Assembly (NCBI GenBank): GCA_964561545.1
Contig: CAZLQF010000009.1
Span: forward strand, 1 to 64,000
Origin: CAZLQF01 sp964561545
GTDB taxonomy: Bacteria > Bacteroidota > Bacteroidia > CAILMK01 > CAYYUA01
DNA length: 64,000 nucleotides
Reading direction: 5' to 3'
Of this stretch, positions 44,321 through 53,716 are shown one piece after another. The notes below the pieces were generated by a model. It searched no databases, had not been told where the DNA came from, and saw only the letters and a program-made list of their open reading frames with translations. Each line of letters opens with the position of its first letter. The first letter of the stretch is position 1. Both the position numbers and the translations under genes were made by a program.

Positions 44321-45436
44321 TTACACAATAGCTTCATTCATGCTCGGTAATCTGCCGTATTGATGCAACAAGTTAAGGTGTGATTTGATGGCTTTTCCAA
44401 ATGTTTCGTTCACCATGTAAGGAACCCCGAATTCTTCAGCGGTCTCACGCACAATAGGCGCAATTTGTGGGTAATGAACATGGCAAATGTTGGGGAAAAG
44501 ATGATGCTCAACCTGGTAATTCAACCCTCCTACATACCATGAAATGAACTTGTTGTCCATAGCAAAATTTACCGTGGTTCTCATTTCATGGATCGCCCAT
44601 GCATTTTGAATGTTGCCATCCTCATCCGGAACGGGGTGGTCCGTTCCTTCTACGGAATGGGCCAATTGAAAGACTACTGTCAAAACAATGCCCGATATAA
44701 AATGCATCAACAGAAATCCTGTAAGCACTTGCATGAAAGGAATCCCTAAAATAGCTGTTGGGAATACCAACATGGTAAAGAAATAAACGACCTTTAAGGT
44801 GACGATCCTTGCAAATATCCAATAAGTTTTGGCTTTGGAATACTTGTTTACACCATTCTTGCAATACTTGGCAAACTGAACAAAATCTTTGCCCACGACC
44901 CAATAAAGCGTTAGTAATCCATAGAATAAAAAGGCATAAATCCATTGAAGCTTATGAAACCATTTAACTTTGGTATGAGGTGAAAATTTAAGCGCGCCTT
45001 TGTCTTCAATGTCTTCGTCATAGTCGTTGATATTGGTGTAAGTATGATGAAGTACGTTGTGTTGCCAATGCCAATTAATGGTGGAACCGCCTACCAGGTT
45101 CAATGATAAGCTCATTATGTAATTCACATTATCATTCTTAGAATAAGCGCCATGAATGGCATCGTGCATAATACTCATCCCAATGCCTGCCAGTGCAAAA
45201 CCCATGACTGACCAGAGAGCCAAGCTAAGGCCAAAAGGAGGTTGAAACGTTAAAATGGCGATGAATGGCAAAGTGTAGGACAACAGAAAAACGGCTGACT
45301 TGATTTTCATTTCCAAGGTAGCCTTTTTGGATAGATCATGGTCCTTAAAATACTGATTGATACGCTTGGTTAAGGTGGAGAAGAATTTACGATCTTCTTT
45401 GCTCTGTGTTCTGAATTTTAATGCTTGAGATGTCAT
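44321..45436 (-). CDS. Membrane fatty acid desaturase
   Basis: A 371-residue acyl-CoA or acyl-lipid desaturase. The three histidine clusters that bind the di-iron centre are intact: HDAIH (91-95), HNVLHH (126-131), and QVEHH (308-312), where the Q in place of the first His is typical of front-end desaturases. Hydrophobic blocks flank them. The enzyme introduces a double bond into membrane fatty acids, typically in response to temperature; the position is not determinable. The gene precedes the SH3-like protein gene by 12 bases. Confidence 0.93.
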   Translation of the reverse strand: MTSQALKFRTQSKEDRKFFSTLTKRINQYFKDHDLSKKATLEMKIKSAVFLLSYTLPFIAILTFQPPFGLSLALWSVMGFALAGIGMSIMHDAIHGAYSKNDNVNYIMSLSLNLVGGSTINWHWQHNVLHHTYTNINDYDEDIEDKGALKFSPHTKVKWFHKLQWIYAFLFYGLLTLYWVVGKDFVQFAKYCKNGVNKYSKAKTYWIFARIVTLKVVYFFTMLVFPTAILGIPFMQVLTGFLLMHFISGIVLTVVFQLAHSVEGTDHPVPDEDGNIQNAWAIHEMRTTVNFAMDNKFISWYVGGLNYQVEHHLFPNICHVHYPQIAPIVRETAEEFGVPYMVNETFGKAIKSHLNLLHQYGRLPSMNEAIV

Positions 45437-45668
45437 ATCAATCTAATTCAAATTTTAATGGGTACAATTTATCAAATTGCAAAACGCATTCAAATTCTCC
45501 TAAATGGCGAAAATTTGAAATTATGAGTTCTTACCGAATCAATTACAAATTTAAGAACTAAATGATTTTAACAAACGAACTCGAAGTATCGTTTAGGCTG
45601 GCTAATGATCTTTTTGATTGGATATGATTAGATTAAGTTACCGAATGAGGGTTTTATAAACTTATGGC

Positions 45669-46766
45669 CTAAATTTCAATGCGTTCACCGGTTGATGCTG
45701 ATTTAAAAATAGCCTCAACCACCCTAATGTCCTTAAGGCCATCGGTGCCTGGTACCAATACAGGATTTTTGTTTAATATGGCTTGGGCATCATGGTCCAT
45801 CTGCCTGGCTTGTTGGTTGGGAATGCTTTTGTTCAGTTGCTTGCCATCACTGGTTTTACCTTGAACACCACTGTAGGATTGGAAAGGGATCAATTGATAC
45901 CATCCTTCTTTACAATTTACATGCAAGCGATTTTCGCCATGATTTAAAGTGGTCATACAGGAAGCTTGAGTTCCACTTGGAAATTCCAAATCGAAATGGG
46001 TGGTTTCGTCCACTTCACTAAACAGCTCCATGCGGGTTGTTTCATGCCTTGCTGTTACGGCCACTGGTTCTTCATGAGTGCAATAGCGGGCTGCATTTAA
46101 GGGGTAGACGCCCATGTCGAACATGGCCCCGCCTCCCATTGCTTGCTTCACTTGCCAATCATTTTTACTGTGCCGGTAACCGGCCGATGATTCTATGGAT
46201 TGAATGGGGCCATAAGGTTTTGTTTCCCCATATTTGATGACCGTTTGTGTGTTGGGTTCATGTTGCATCCGGTAGCCAATGCTAAGTTTTACGTTATTGC
46301 GTTCGCAGGCATCGATGATGTCCTGGCAAGCTTGTTCGGTAGTCGCCATTGGCTTTTCGCACCAAACGTGCTTGCCTGATTCAGCTGCTAAAATACTGTA
46401 ATCACAATGCATTGAATTGGGTAGTACAATGTAAATGACATCAATATCAGGGTTGTCGGCAACTTGATGCATGTTCTCGTAGTTGTAAACGTTCTTGTCT
46501 TTGATGCCATAATTTTCTTGCCAATTGGGGATCTTCCAGGGACTGCCGGTTACAATACCTCTTAATTCACAAAATTGCGTTTGCTGAAGTGCTGGTGCCA
46601 ACAAATTGGTGCTGTAATTGCCCAAACCAACCAAAGCAACGCCTAATTGTTTTTTGCTGCTCCTGGTAACAAAAGATGGAATGATCGAAGAAGCTCCAGC
46701 AACCAATGCAGCTGCTCCAGCTGTTTTGATAAAATTGCGCCTTGTGAAGTTGGTATTGCTCATCAA
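45669..46766 (-). CDS. Tat-exported Gfo/Idh/MocA family oxidoreductase
   Basis: A 365-residue NAD(P)-dependent oxidoreductase with a twin-arginine signal TRRNFIKTAGAAALVAGAS at the N-terminus. The Rossmann fold starts LGVALVGLGNY, and WCEKPMATTEQA carries the EKP motif with catalytic Lys. The C-terminal domain contains GGGAMFDMGVYPLNAARY. Exported members of this family often act on sugars such as glucose-fructose or glycoside ketones. Substrate unknown. Confidence 0.9.
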   Translation of the reverse strand: MMSNTNFTRRNFIKTAGAAALVAGASSIIPSFVTRSSKKQLGVALVGLGNYSTNLLAPALQQTQFCELRGIVTGSPWKIPNWQENYGIKDKNVYNYENMHQVADNPDIDVIYIVLPNSMHCDYSILAAESGKHVWCEKPMATTEQACQDIIDACERNNVKLSIGYRMQHEPNTQTVIKYGETKPYGPIQSIESSAGYRHSKNDWQVKQAMGGGAMFDMGVYPLNAARYCTHEEPVAVTARHETTRMELFSEVDETTHFDLEFPSGTQASCMTTLNHGENRLHVNCKEGWYQLIPFQSYSGVQGKTSDGKQLNKSIPNQQARQMDHDAQAILNKNPVLVPGTDGLKDIRVVEAIFKSASTGERIEI

Positions 46767-46837
46767 TTTTACCGCTTTGTGGTAACAACGTTTGAATCAG
46801 TAAGAGCGTTTATTTATTGAGGCATCTAAGTACTTGA

Positions 46838-47842
46838 TCAACGCCCGTGCCGCTTATTTAACATTAAGTTATCAAGCTTCCATGACACATGTTCTTGAAA
46901 GTCATGTTGCCTAACCGGGCAGTCTTTGATGGTGCAGAAAGGGCAAGAACTCGGCAGGCAGGGATCTGCATGAATAAAGAGTTCAACTTGGTTGTGCATT
47001 TTTTCATTGACCAGTTGTTCTACAGCTTCAACCTCCTTGTGTACTTCCTCCAGATTGTCATACCAAGGCAGGGTCATATGGCAATCAATGTGTAAAAGAT
47101 CGCCATACTTTTGGACGCGTAAGTTATGGATATCGATCCACTTATCCCTGCGGTTCTGGTTCAAAACTTCTATAATCTCTTCGAGGGTTTCATAGTCTGT
47201 TTCATCCAATAATCCACCTACTGATTGTCTCACAAGTTTGTAACCTGTAAAGAGTATAAAGCTTCCAAATCCAATAGCCAGTACATGGTCCAACCAGTAG
47301 ATATTGGTGAAGTAAATGACGATGAGCCCCAATATCAATCCAGCACTTGAATAGGTATCGGTCAGCAAGTGTTTGCCATCTGCCTGCATGGTGAGCGATT
47401 GATAGGCCTTACCCCGTTTAACCAAAAAAAGGCCCAGCAAAAGGTTGGCAGCTCCGGCAAGGCCAGTTATTAGGATCCCAAGGTCAAGTTGATCGAGTTG
47501 ATAAGGATTAAATAAGCCGTAAATGGCTTTGCCAATAATGAAGATGCCGGCAATGAAAATCAAACCACCTTCAAATCCGGCTGAAATAAACTCAATCTTA
47601 CCATGACCATAAGGGTGATTTTCATCTTTTGGGAATGAAGAAAAATAAACACTGAACAGGGCAAATCCCCCGGCTACTACGTTTATGATCGATTCCAGCG
47701 CATCCGTTAAAATAGCGTTGGAGCCGGTAAGGAAATAGGCGATGAATTTAAATACCAGCAGTAAAAAACTGATGATCAAAACATTCATCATCGAGCGGAT
47801 CTTAAGCCTATCCTTTTCTTGTAAGTTGAACCGCTCGGTCAT
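46838..47842 (-). CDS. Cation diffusion facilitator transporter
   Basis: A 334-residue CDF-family metal/proton antiporter with about six membrane helices. Metal-site residues are seen in ILTDALESII (TM2) and KHLLTDTYSSAG (TM5). The cytoplasmic ferredoxin-like domain has HNLRVQKYGDLLHIDCHM. The C-terminus extends with a cysteine cluster, C-x5-C-x2-C-x4-C in ADPCLPSSCPFCTIKDCPVR, that could bind a metal. Likely substrates are Zn, Fe or Mn; which one cannot be told. Confidence 0.92.
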   Translation of the reverse strand: MTERFNLQEKDRLKIRSMMNVLIISFLLLVFKFIAYFLTGSNAILTDALESIINVVAGGFALFSVYFSSFPKDENHPYGHGKIEFISAGFEGGLIFIAGIFIIGKAIYGLFNPYQLDQLDLGILITGLAGAANLLLGLFLVKRGKAYQSLTMQADGKHLLTDTYSSAGLILGLIVIYFTNIYWLDHVLAIGFGSFILFTGYKLVRQSVGGLLDETDYETLEEIIEVLNQNRRDKWIDIHNLRVQKYGDLLHIDCHMTLPWYDNLEEVHKEVEAVEQLVNEKMHNQVELFIHADPCLPSSCPFCTIKDCPVRQHDFQEHVSWKLDNLMLNKRHGR

Positions 47843-47922
47843 ATATTAAGTGCTTCAATGGTAAAGCAAATCAAGCTTCCAGATTTAAATTTGGAAATTG
47901 CTATCAATCTTAGGCTTATTTT

Positions 47923-48507
47923 TTAAGCTTCGATGTATTGAATATAAATCGCCTCATGGGCTTTGTAAATCAACGCATCAGGTTCGGATTCCAGGTTTAC
48001 CTGATTAATCTGGGTTAAGGGTTTTATAGCTTCGATTAAGCGGTCCTTTCCAATGGGAAGGATTCCATTATGCGAAATGGTACCTACCGTATCGTGGACT
48101 TTAAGCGGTTCAGCCATTACAAAAGCGGCCATGCCATTAATGGTCATTGCATTGCCCATTCTGGATAAATGATCCTTTTGGTCATTGTATTTAATGATTT
48201 TTAAATCGTGCCCATTCTTAGAATATAGGGCATCCGCATTCGGAATTCGTTCTTTAATGCGCTGCGGCTTGAATTTAAAAACATTGGCCAGTTGTTTAAA
48301 ATTGATGGCTCCTTCGTACTGTTCAGCATAATCAATAACCATCTTATCCAGGACCTCGTAATCCCTGGACGGTTCACACAACACGTAGATATTCATGTTT
48401 AGGGATTGCTGAACTTGAGCACCATTGGATCCGGGTTTTTTACCCTGAATAAATAGCAGTGCAAGCAAGGTTAATACAACCCCAGCCTTCATACAAGTAA
48501 ACCGCAT
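47923..48507 (-). CDS. Exported protein of unknown function
   Basis: A 194-residue protein with an N-terminal signal peptide (KAGVVLTLLALLFIQG) and a mature part containing NIYVLCEPSRDYEVLDKM and a central GNAMTINGMAAFVMAEP segment. No motif I recognise. An alternative start five codons in is possible. It is divergent from ridA. Confidence 0.65.
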   Translation of the reverse strand: MRFTCMKAGVVLTLLALLFIQGKKPGSNGAQVQQSLNMNIYVLCEPSRDYEVLDKMVIDYAEQYEGAINFKQLANVFKFKPQRIKERIPNADALYSKNGHDLKIIKYNDQKDHLSRMGNAMTINGMAAFVMAEPLKVHDTVGTISHNGILPIGKDRLIEAIKPLTQINQVNLESEPDALIYKAHEAIYIQYIEA

Positions 48508-48614
48508 TTTCCGAATCGTTTATTTGGATGCTAAAATTTAAAAATTCGTTTTGCCTAACAAACTTTGCATCGAATTTTCCTTAAACTTTGGTTTCAATCA
48601 AAAGTGGGATTCTT

Positions 48615-48622
48615 TAATTTTG
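48615..48622 (+). promoter_or_regulatory. Bacteroidota-type -7 element TAATTTTG upstream of ridA
   Basis: TAATTTTG matches TAnnTTTG and lies 19 bases before the ridA ATG. A TTTG at 48587-48590 is 24 bases upstream, slightly further than optimal for a -33 element. Confidence 0.45.
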
Positions 48623-48641
48623 ATCAAAAAATAAAACCAAC

Positions 48642-49025
48642 ATGACAGCAAAAAGAGAGATTATTGCCACGGATAAGGCCCCACAGCCAATAGGGCCCTA
48701 CAATCAGGCTGTTAAGGCTCATGGGACCCTCTACATATCTGGTCAAATTGGGTTGGACCGGGATGGCAATCTTCAGAATGCTGACATACAGGATGAAGCC
48801 CGCCAGATGATGGAGAATGTGTGGGCCATTTTAATTGAAGCGGGAATGGAATTTGACAATGTAGTTAAATGCACCATCTATTTGGCTGATATGGATAACT
48901 TTCAGACCGTGAATGATATTTATGGAGAGTATTTTGGGGAGCAGGCACCTGCCCGCGAAGCTATTGAGATTTCCAGGCTACCAAAAGGAGCCAAAGTCGA
49001 AATTTCTGTGATTGCTATGGAATAA
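48642..49025 (+). CDS. RidA family reactive intermediate deaminase
   Basis: A 127-residue RidA/YjgF/UK114 protein that hydrolyses 2-iminopropanoate and related enamines released by PLP enzymes. The family features are visible: KAPQPIGPYNQAVKAHGTLY, ISGQIGLDRDG and the active-site arginine in PAREAIEISRLPKGAKVEI. The stop TAA overlaps the ATG of the downstream histidine kinase by one base (TAATG), indicating coupled translation. Confidence 0.95.
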   Translation: MTAKREIIATDKAPQPIGPYNQAVKAHGTLYISGQIGLDRDGNLQNADIQDEARQMMENVWAILIEAGMEFDNVVKCTIYLADMDNFQTVNDIYGEYFGEQAPAREAIEISRLPKGAKVEISVIAME

Positions 49026-50452
49026 TGAATTTTAATCCGAAAGCTCTGCGAGAGCAACATTACCTCTTTGTGGTTGTTGCTTCCATGCTAACCTTTGGAG
49101 GGTTTATTTTTGATTTACTTACGCCTCTAAGAATGGCCACAAGTTTTGTCTATGTGGGCGTTATCCTCGTTACTTTTTGGGCCACCTCTCATACCATTAC
49201 TTACATATTTAGCATCATAACCACTGTTCTTACGCTTATAAGGGTTACTACTTGGCCTGAACTACAAGTCAGTGATGCCATTATTTTTAACAGGGCACTT
49301 ACCCTGGCTGGGTTGTGGCTTGCCACTTTTTTCGTCATTCAATTCAAAAATTCCCAAAAAGCATTTAGTGAAGAAAAAGAGCGTTTCGAGGCATTGTTTA
49401 AGTATGCCAACGAAGGGATCATCGTTATTGATCGCAGGGGCGTCATTAATATGGCCAATCCAAGTGTGCAGGAATTGTTTGGCTATCAGGTCGATGAAAT
49501 ATTGGGGGTAGAAATTGAACAACTAATACCCAGTAGGTTTAAGGAGGTTCATAAAGCGCACAGGGAATCTTACAATCAAAATCCACGTTCCAGGCAAATG
49601 GGTGAAGGGTATGAACTCTATGGCATGGACCGCGATGGCCGGGAATTTCCCGTGGAGGTAAGCCTTAGTTATTTCATATTGAATGGGCAGCTTAACATCA
49701 TTGCCTTCATTATAGATGTTACAGAACGTAAGAAAAATGAAGAGGCCATTAAAATAGCCAATGAGGAGCTGAAGAGGTCGAATGAGGAGTTGGAGCAATT
49801 TGCTTACGTAGCTTCGCACGATTTACAGGAACCCCTTAGAATGGTCTCCAGTTACACCAAGCTCCTTTCAGAACGATATCAAGCTCAATTAGATCAGGAA
49901 GGAAATGAATTTATACAATATGTAATTAATGGAACTGAACGTATGAAAATCCTCTGCAATAACTTGGTAGAATACTCAAGAGTTGGTACCCAAAAAGCGC
50001 CATTCCACCAGGTTTCCATGAAGGAAGTTGTTGATAAAGCCCTACAAAATTTACAAGCCACCATCAATGAGCAAAGGGCAGAGGTCAATGTCTCCAGTGA
50101 GCTACCAACGATTTATGGGGATCAGAGTCAACTTATTCGGCTGATGCAAAATTTGATTGGCAATGCCGTTAAATACAGGAAAAAAGATGTTGTACCGATC
50201 GTGAATATTGATGTGGAAGAATCAGACCGAGGCTGCATCTTTTCAATTCAGGACAATGGCATTGGGATGGATCCAAAATTTAAGGAGCGGGTTTTCATGA
50301 TCTTTCAAAGCTTACATAAACAAAATGCCTACGAAGGAGCCGGCATGGGCTTAGCCATTTGTAAGAAAATTGTTGAACGTCATGGAGGCGAAATATGGTT
50401 TGATTCAGCGAATGATCATGGTACGACATTTTATGTTTTTATGCCTCAATAA
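49025..50452 (+). CDS. Membrane PAS sensor histidine kinase
   Basis: A 475-residue kinase. Residues ~12-105 contain about four hydrophobic helices forming a membrane sensor. A PAS domain (~118-240) has FEALFKYANEGIIVIDRRGV and ends in DVTERKKNEEA. A coiled linker leads to HisKA with H265 in YVASHDLQEPLRMVSS, the phytochrome-like form. The ATPase domain has QNLIGNAVKYRKKD and IQDNGIGMD. It overlaps ridA by one base. No response regulator gene is immediately downstream; the next gene encodes a different kinase. Confidence 0.92.
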   Translation: MNFNPKALREQHYLFVVVASMLTFGGFIFDLLTPLRMATSFVYVGVILVTFWATSHTITYIFSIITTVLTLIRVTTWPELQVSDAIIFNRALTLAGLWLATFFVIQFKNSQKAFSEEKERFEALFKYANEGIIVIDRRGVINMANPSVQELFGYQVDEILGVEIEQLIPSRFKEVHKAHRESYNQNPRSRQMGEGYELYGMDRDGREFPVEVSLSYFILNGQLNIIAFIIDVTERKKNEEAIKIANEELKRSNEELEQFAYVASHDLQEPLRMVSSYTKLLSERYQAQLDQEGNEFIQYVINGTERMKILCNNLVEYSRVGTQKAPFHQVSMKEVVDKALQNLQATINEQRAEVNVSSELPTIYGDQSQLIRLMQNLIGNAVKYRKKDVVPIVNIDVEESDRGCIFSIQDNGIGMDPKFKERVFMIFQSLHKQNAYEGAGMGLAICKKIVERHGGEIWFDSANDHGTTFYVFMPQ

Positions 50453-50700
50453 AGGAGTTTCTGAAATAGTCAAGAAGGTTCAGGATATTGACATGGGCCT
50501 TCGCATTAAGGGAAAAAGCATTTCAAGCATGGGTTAATGACTCCAGCGTGAGCCAACTTTGCTTGGTAATATTAAATTGCTTAAATTGATAGGATAAGGA
50601 AGTGTCTATCAACTAATTTAACGAGAATTAAAGGGAGGGTTCAAGGCATGCTTCAAGCTGTCTTTTTTTATTTTTATTAAGCCTTCTCAAATTCCTAAAT

Positions 50701-52131
50701 ATGGACAACCAATCAGTTCACATTTTACTAATTGAAGATAATGATGGTGATGTGCGCCTCATTCGGACTTATCTGGAAAATAGTAGCGCACAAGAGGCTA
50801 CTAATTACCATATAACACACAAGGACTACCTTTCTGAGGCTTTACAGGCCCTCAATGAACAGAAATTTGATATCATATTGGTAGATCTAATATTACCTGA
50901 TAGCAGTGGTTTTGATACATTTCTGTCTTTGTACCAATCCTTTTATGGTTATCCGATCATTGTACTCACCGGCATGAGTGACGAACAACTTGGTTATTCA
51001 GCAGTCAAGGAAGGAGCACAGGATTTTCTGACGAAGGATGATTTAAACAGGCCATTGCTCAGGCGGGCTATTGATTATTCCATTGAACGTAAAAATACAG
51101 AGCGTGCCCTCCAACAAGAAAGGAACTTTATAGAAACCATATTGAATACGAGCAATGCCCTTGTTTTGGTGTTAGATAAAGAAGGCCTCATTGTTAGGTT
51201 CAACAGTGCTTGTGAGCGGTTGACCGGGTACTGTTTTGAAGAGGTGAAGGGGAAGAGTATTTGGGAGCTTCCCATCATTCCTGATAATGAGAAGGAAATG
51301 GTCAAAGAAGAGGCATTTGTCAACCTCCTTAAGGATTTAAAATCAAATAGCTACGAGAATAGTTGGTATGATAAAAATGGGAATAAAAGAACCTTAGCCT
51401 GGTCAAATTCAGTATTGAACGATGTAGGTCAGGGCCAATACATCATTTGTACCGGTATTGACATTACGGAAAGGAAAAACATGGAGGCCAACCTGATTAA
51501 TGCGGTAGTACAAGGCCAGGAAGAAGAAAGGCACCGCTTGGCGCGGGATCTTCACGATGGACTCGCCCCCATTGTTTCTAGTGCCAAGATGAACCTGGAG
51601 GCCATAACGCCTCAACTTACAGATCTGGCTTCGGATAAAAAGCAATACCTCGACAATGTCCTTTCATTGCTTGACAATGCCATGGTAGAGAGCAGGGCCA
51701 TGTCTAAGGCTTTAATGCCCCCGAATATTCAAGATGAAAATTTGGATAAAGCCCTGGCCAATTTATGTGAAAAAGTGGACGAAAACAATGATCTGGATGT
51801 AAAATTTTACGCCAATACTAGGATGGATGAAATTAGTGATGAAAATCTAAATTTGAATTTATACAGGATAGCCCAGGAGCTCATTAACAATGTGCTTAAA
51901 TATGCCAATGCCAGCAATTTAGCGGTTCAGCTGTTCAAATACGAGCATAACCTAAATTTGATGGTAGAGGACGATGGCGTTGGATTTAATTTTGACCAAC
52001 AGTACCAGGAAGGAAAAGGATTTGGTTTGAAAAATATAGAAAGCAGGGTGAAGTCGCTTCAAGGTACTTTTTCGGTTGATTCAAGGCCGGATCAGGGAAC
52101 GCTAACTTATATTCAAATTCCCTGGAGTTAA
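50701..52131 (+). CDS. REC-PAS-HisKA_3 signalling kinase
   Basis: A 476-residue hybrid protein with receiver first. The receiver has ILLIEDNDGD and phospho-acceptor D62 in IILVDLILPDSSG. A PAS domain (~145-255) follows, ending GIDITERKN. The kinase is of the NarL type: HisKA_3 with H285 in LARDLHDGLAPIVSS, and an ATPase domain with YRIAQELINNVLKYANAS and DDGVGF. It lies 23 bases before a NarL-family response regulator gene, its likely partner. The receiver suggests input from another kinase. Confidence 0.92.
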   Translation: MDNQSVHILLIEDNDGDVRLIRTYLENSSAQEATNYHITHKDYLSEALQALNEQKFDIILVDLILPDSSGFDTFLSLYQSFYGYPIIVLTGMSDEQLGYSAVKEGAQDFLTKDDLNRPLLRRAIDYSIERKNTERALQQERNFIETILNTSNALVLVLDKEGLIVRFNSACERLTGYCFEEVKGKSIWELPIIPDNEKEMVKEEAFVNLLKDLKSNSYENSWYDKNGNKRTLAWSNSVLNDVGQGQYIICTGIDITERKNMEANLINAVVQGQEEERHRLARDLHDGLAPIVSSAKMNLEAITPQLTDLASDKKQYLDNVLSLLDNAMVESRAMSKALMPPNIQDENLDKALANLCEKVDENNDLDVKFYANTRMDEISDENLNLNLYRIAQELINNVLKYANASNLAVQLFKYEHNLNLMVEDDGVGFNFDQQYQEGKGFGLKNIESRVKSLQGTFSVDSRPDQGTLTYIQIPWS

Positions 52132-52154
52132 CGCCAAGAAAGAAATTTTGGTAA

Positions 52155-52796
52155 ATGGATGTTATTAAAGTAATTATAGCCGATGATCACCAAATGTTTA
52201 GAGATGGCATCAAGGCCTTGCTTGCTGATGAAAGTATCATCGAGGTGGTTGATGATGTAGGAGATGGAATTGAACTATTTGATGCCCTAAAAACGAGCGA
52301 AGCACACCTTGTTCTAATGGACATTCAAATGCCTAATAGAGACGGCATTACTGCCACCAAAGAACTCAAGGAATTTGATAAGGATGTCCAGATCCTGGCA
52401 CTTACCATGTCCGATGACGATCAACAAATTTATAAAATGGTTGAAGCAGGAGCCTCCGGCTACATTCTTAAAAATACTGGCCGTAATGAATTGATCACTG
52501 CCATTAAAGCAGTAGCAGGAGGGGATAGCTATTTCAGCAGGGAAGCATCCCAAAAGCTATTTCAGCACCTTACCCAACACCAAAATTCTAAAAAGCAGGT
52601 AAAAGATACGCAATTAACGAATCGCGAAGTAGAAATCCTAAAATTAATAGCAGAGGAACTCACCAATCAGGAAATTGCAGACCGGCTTTTTATTAGTTCC
52701 CGAACCGTGGATACCCATCGGAGGAATTTGATGCAAAAGCTGGATGTAAAGAACTCGGCAGGCCTTGTCAAGTATGTCCTCAAGCATGACTTATAG
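52155..52796 (+). CDS. NarL/LuxR-family response regulator
   Basis: A 213-residue regulator. The receiver has DDHQMFRDG and phospho-acceptor D56 in LVLMDIQMPNRDGI, with the conserved threonine in LALTMSDDD and lysine in YILKNTGRNE. The LuxR-type DNA-binding domain (about 150-208) has LTNREVEILKLIAEELTNQE and RTVDTHRRNLMQKL. It lies 23 bases after the HisKA_3 kinase gene and probably forms a pair with it. Confidence 0.95.
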   Translation: MDVIKVIIADDHQMFRDGIKALLADESIIEVVDDVGDGIELFDALKTSEAHLVLMDIQMPNRDGITATKELKEFDKDVQILALTMSDDDQQIYKMVEAGASGYILKNTGRNELITAIKAVAGGDSYFSREASQKLFQHLTQHQNSKKQVKDTQLTNREVEILKLIAEELTNQEIADRLFISSRTVDTHRRNLMQKLDVKNSAGLVKYVLKHDL

Positions 52797-52975
52797 CTTA
52801 GTTTACTACCACTCAATTGATTCACAAGAACACTAACACAGCAACCAACCTGATTAAATCTGGCATGACTAAGTAAAAACACGTAGGGTATGCACGTAAA
52901 TAACGAAGTGAACTCATCAACAAGATTAATTATAAAATACGCTTTTTACGTCTAATATGATAAAAGTCATGGTGG

Positions 52976-52983
52976 TAAGTTTG
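52976..52983 (+). promoter_or_regulatory. Bacteroidota-type -7 element TAAGTTTG upstream of crp/fnr-like gene
   Basis: TAAGTTTG matches TAnnTTTG and lies 25 bases before the ATG at 53009. No strong -33 TTG is seen at the ideal spacing. Confidence 0.45.
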
Positions 52984-53008
52984 TGGATGTAATTAAAACT
53001 TCACAGCC

Positions 53009-53716
53009 ATGACACAATTAAAAGAAGCACCTCAATGCGATTTTTGCCTCTCCAGGGAACATTCAGTTTTTAGTGACCTCAAAAACAATGAATTGCAGCA
53101 TTTTAGTGAAAAAAAGCAATCTGAAATTTACAAGAAAGGCCAGGTAGTTTTTAACGAAGGGGAGCATGCCAATGGTATTTATTGTATTCACAAGGGTAAA
53201 GTAAAGGTTTACAAACTTGGCGATGAGGGACGAGAGCAAATCGTTAGATTGGTCAAGGGTGGAGATGTATTAGGTTATAGAGCACTACTGAGTGGGGAAA
53301 CATTCAATGCTTATGCCGAGGCTTTAGAAGAATCCATCATTTGTTTTATTCCCAAATCCCATTTGTTTGACAATATGGAGCAGAATCCCGAACTCTCCAT
53401 GCGTTTCATGAGGTTGTTGTGTGGTGATTTAAAGGGTGCAGAAGAGCGCTTGGTTAAATTGGCTCAAAAGAAGGTGAGAGAGCGTGTAGCAGAAATGCTC
53501 TTGATCTTAAGATCGACTTTTGGTAACCGTGAGGATGAATCCATAAATATTGAATTAACCCGTGAAGACCTGGCAAATATCGTTGGTACTGCTACTGAGC
53601 CATTGATAAGACTGCTTTCTGAATTTAAAAAAGAAGGGATTGTTGAGTTGAATGGCAAATACATAAAAATTTTGGATCCGGACCGACTTTCCCAGATTGG
53701 GGATGCATTGGAATAG
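53009..53716 (+). CDS. Crp/Fnr family transcriptional regulator
   Basis: A 235-residue regulator. The cyclic-nucleotide-binding β-roll spans about 22-140 (KGQVVFNEGEHANGIYCIHKGKVKVY and GDVLGYRALLSGE), followed by a dimer helix and a winged helix with LTREDLANIVGTATEPLIRL (183-202). Cysteines C10 and C13 (QCDFC) are near the N-terminus, with C112 and C136 further on. These are fewer than the four [4Fe-4S] ligands of Fnr, so oxygen sensing is uncertain; the ligand is unknown. It is near two signalling genes but transcribed separately. Confidence 0.93.
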   Translation: MTQLKEAPQCDFCLSREHSVFSDLKNNELQHFSEKKQSEIYKKGQVVFNEGEHANGIYCIHKGKVKVYKLGDEGREQIVRLVKGGDVLGYRALLSGETFNAYAEALEESIICFIPKSHLFDNMEQNPELSMRFMRLLCGDLKGAEERLVKLAQKKVRERVAEMLLILRSTFGNREDESINIELTREDLANIVGTATEPLIRLLSEFKKEGIVELNGKYIKILDPDRLSQIGDALE

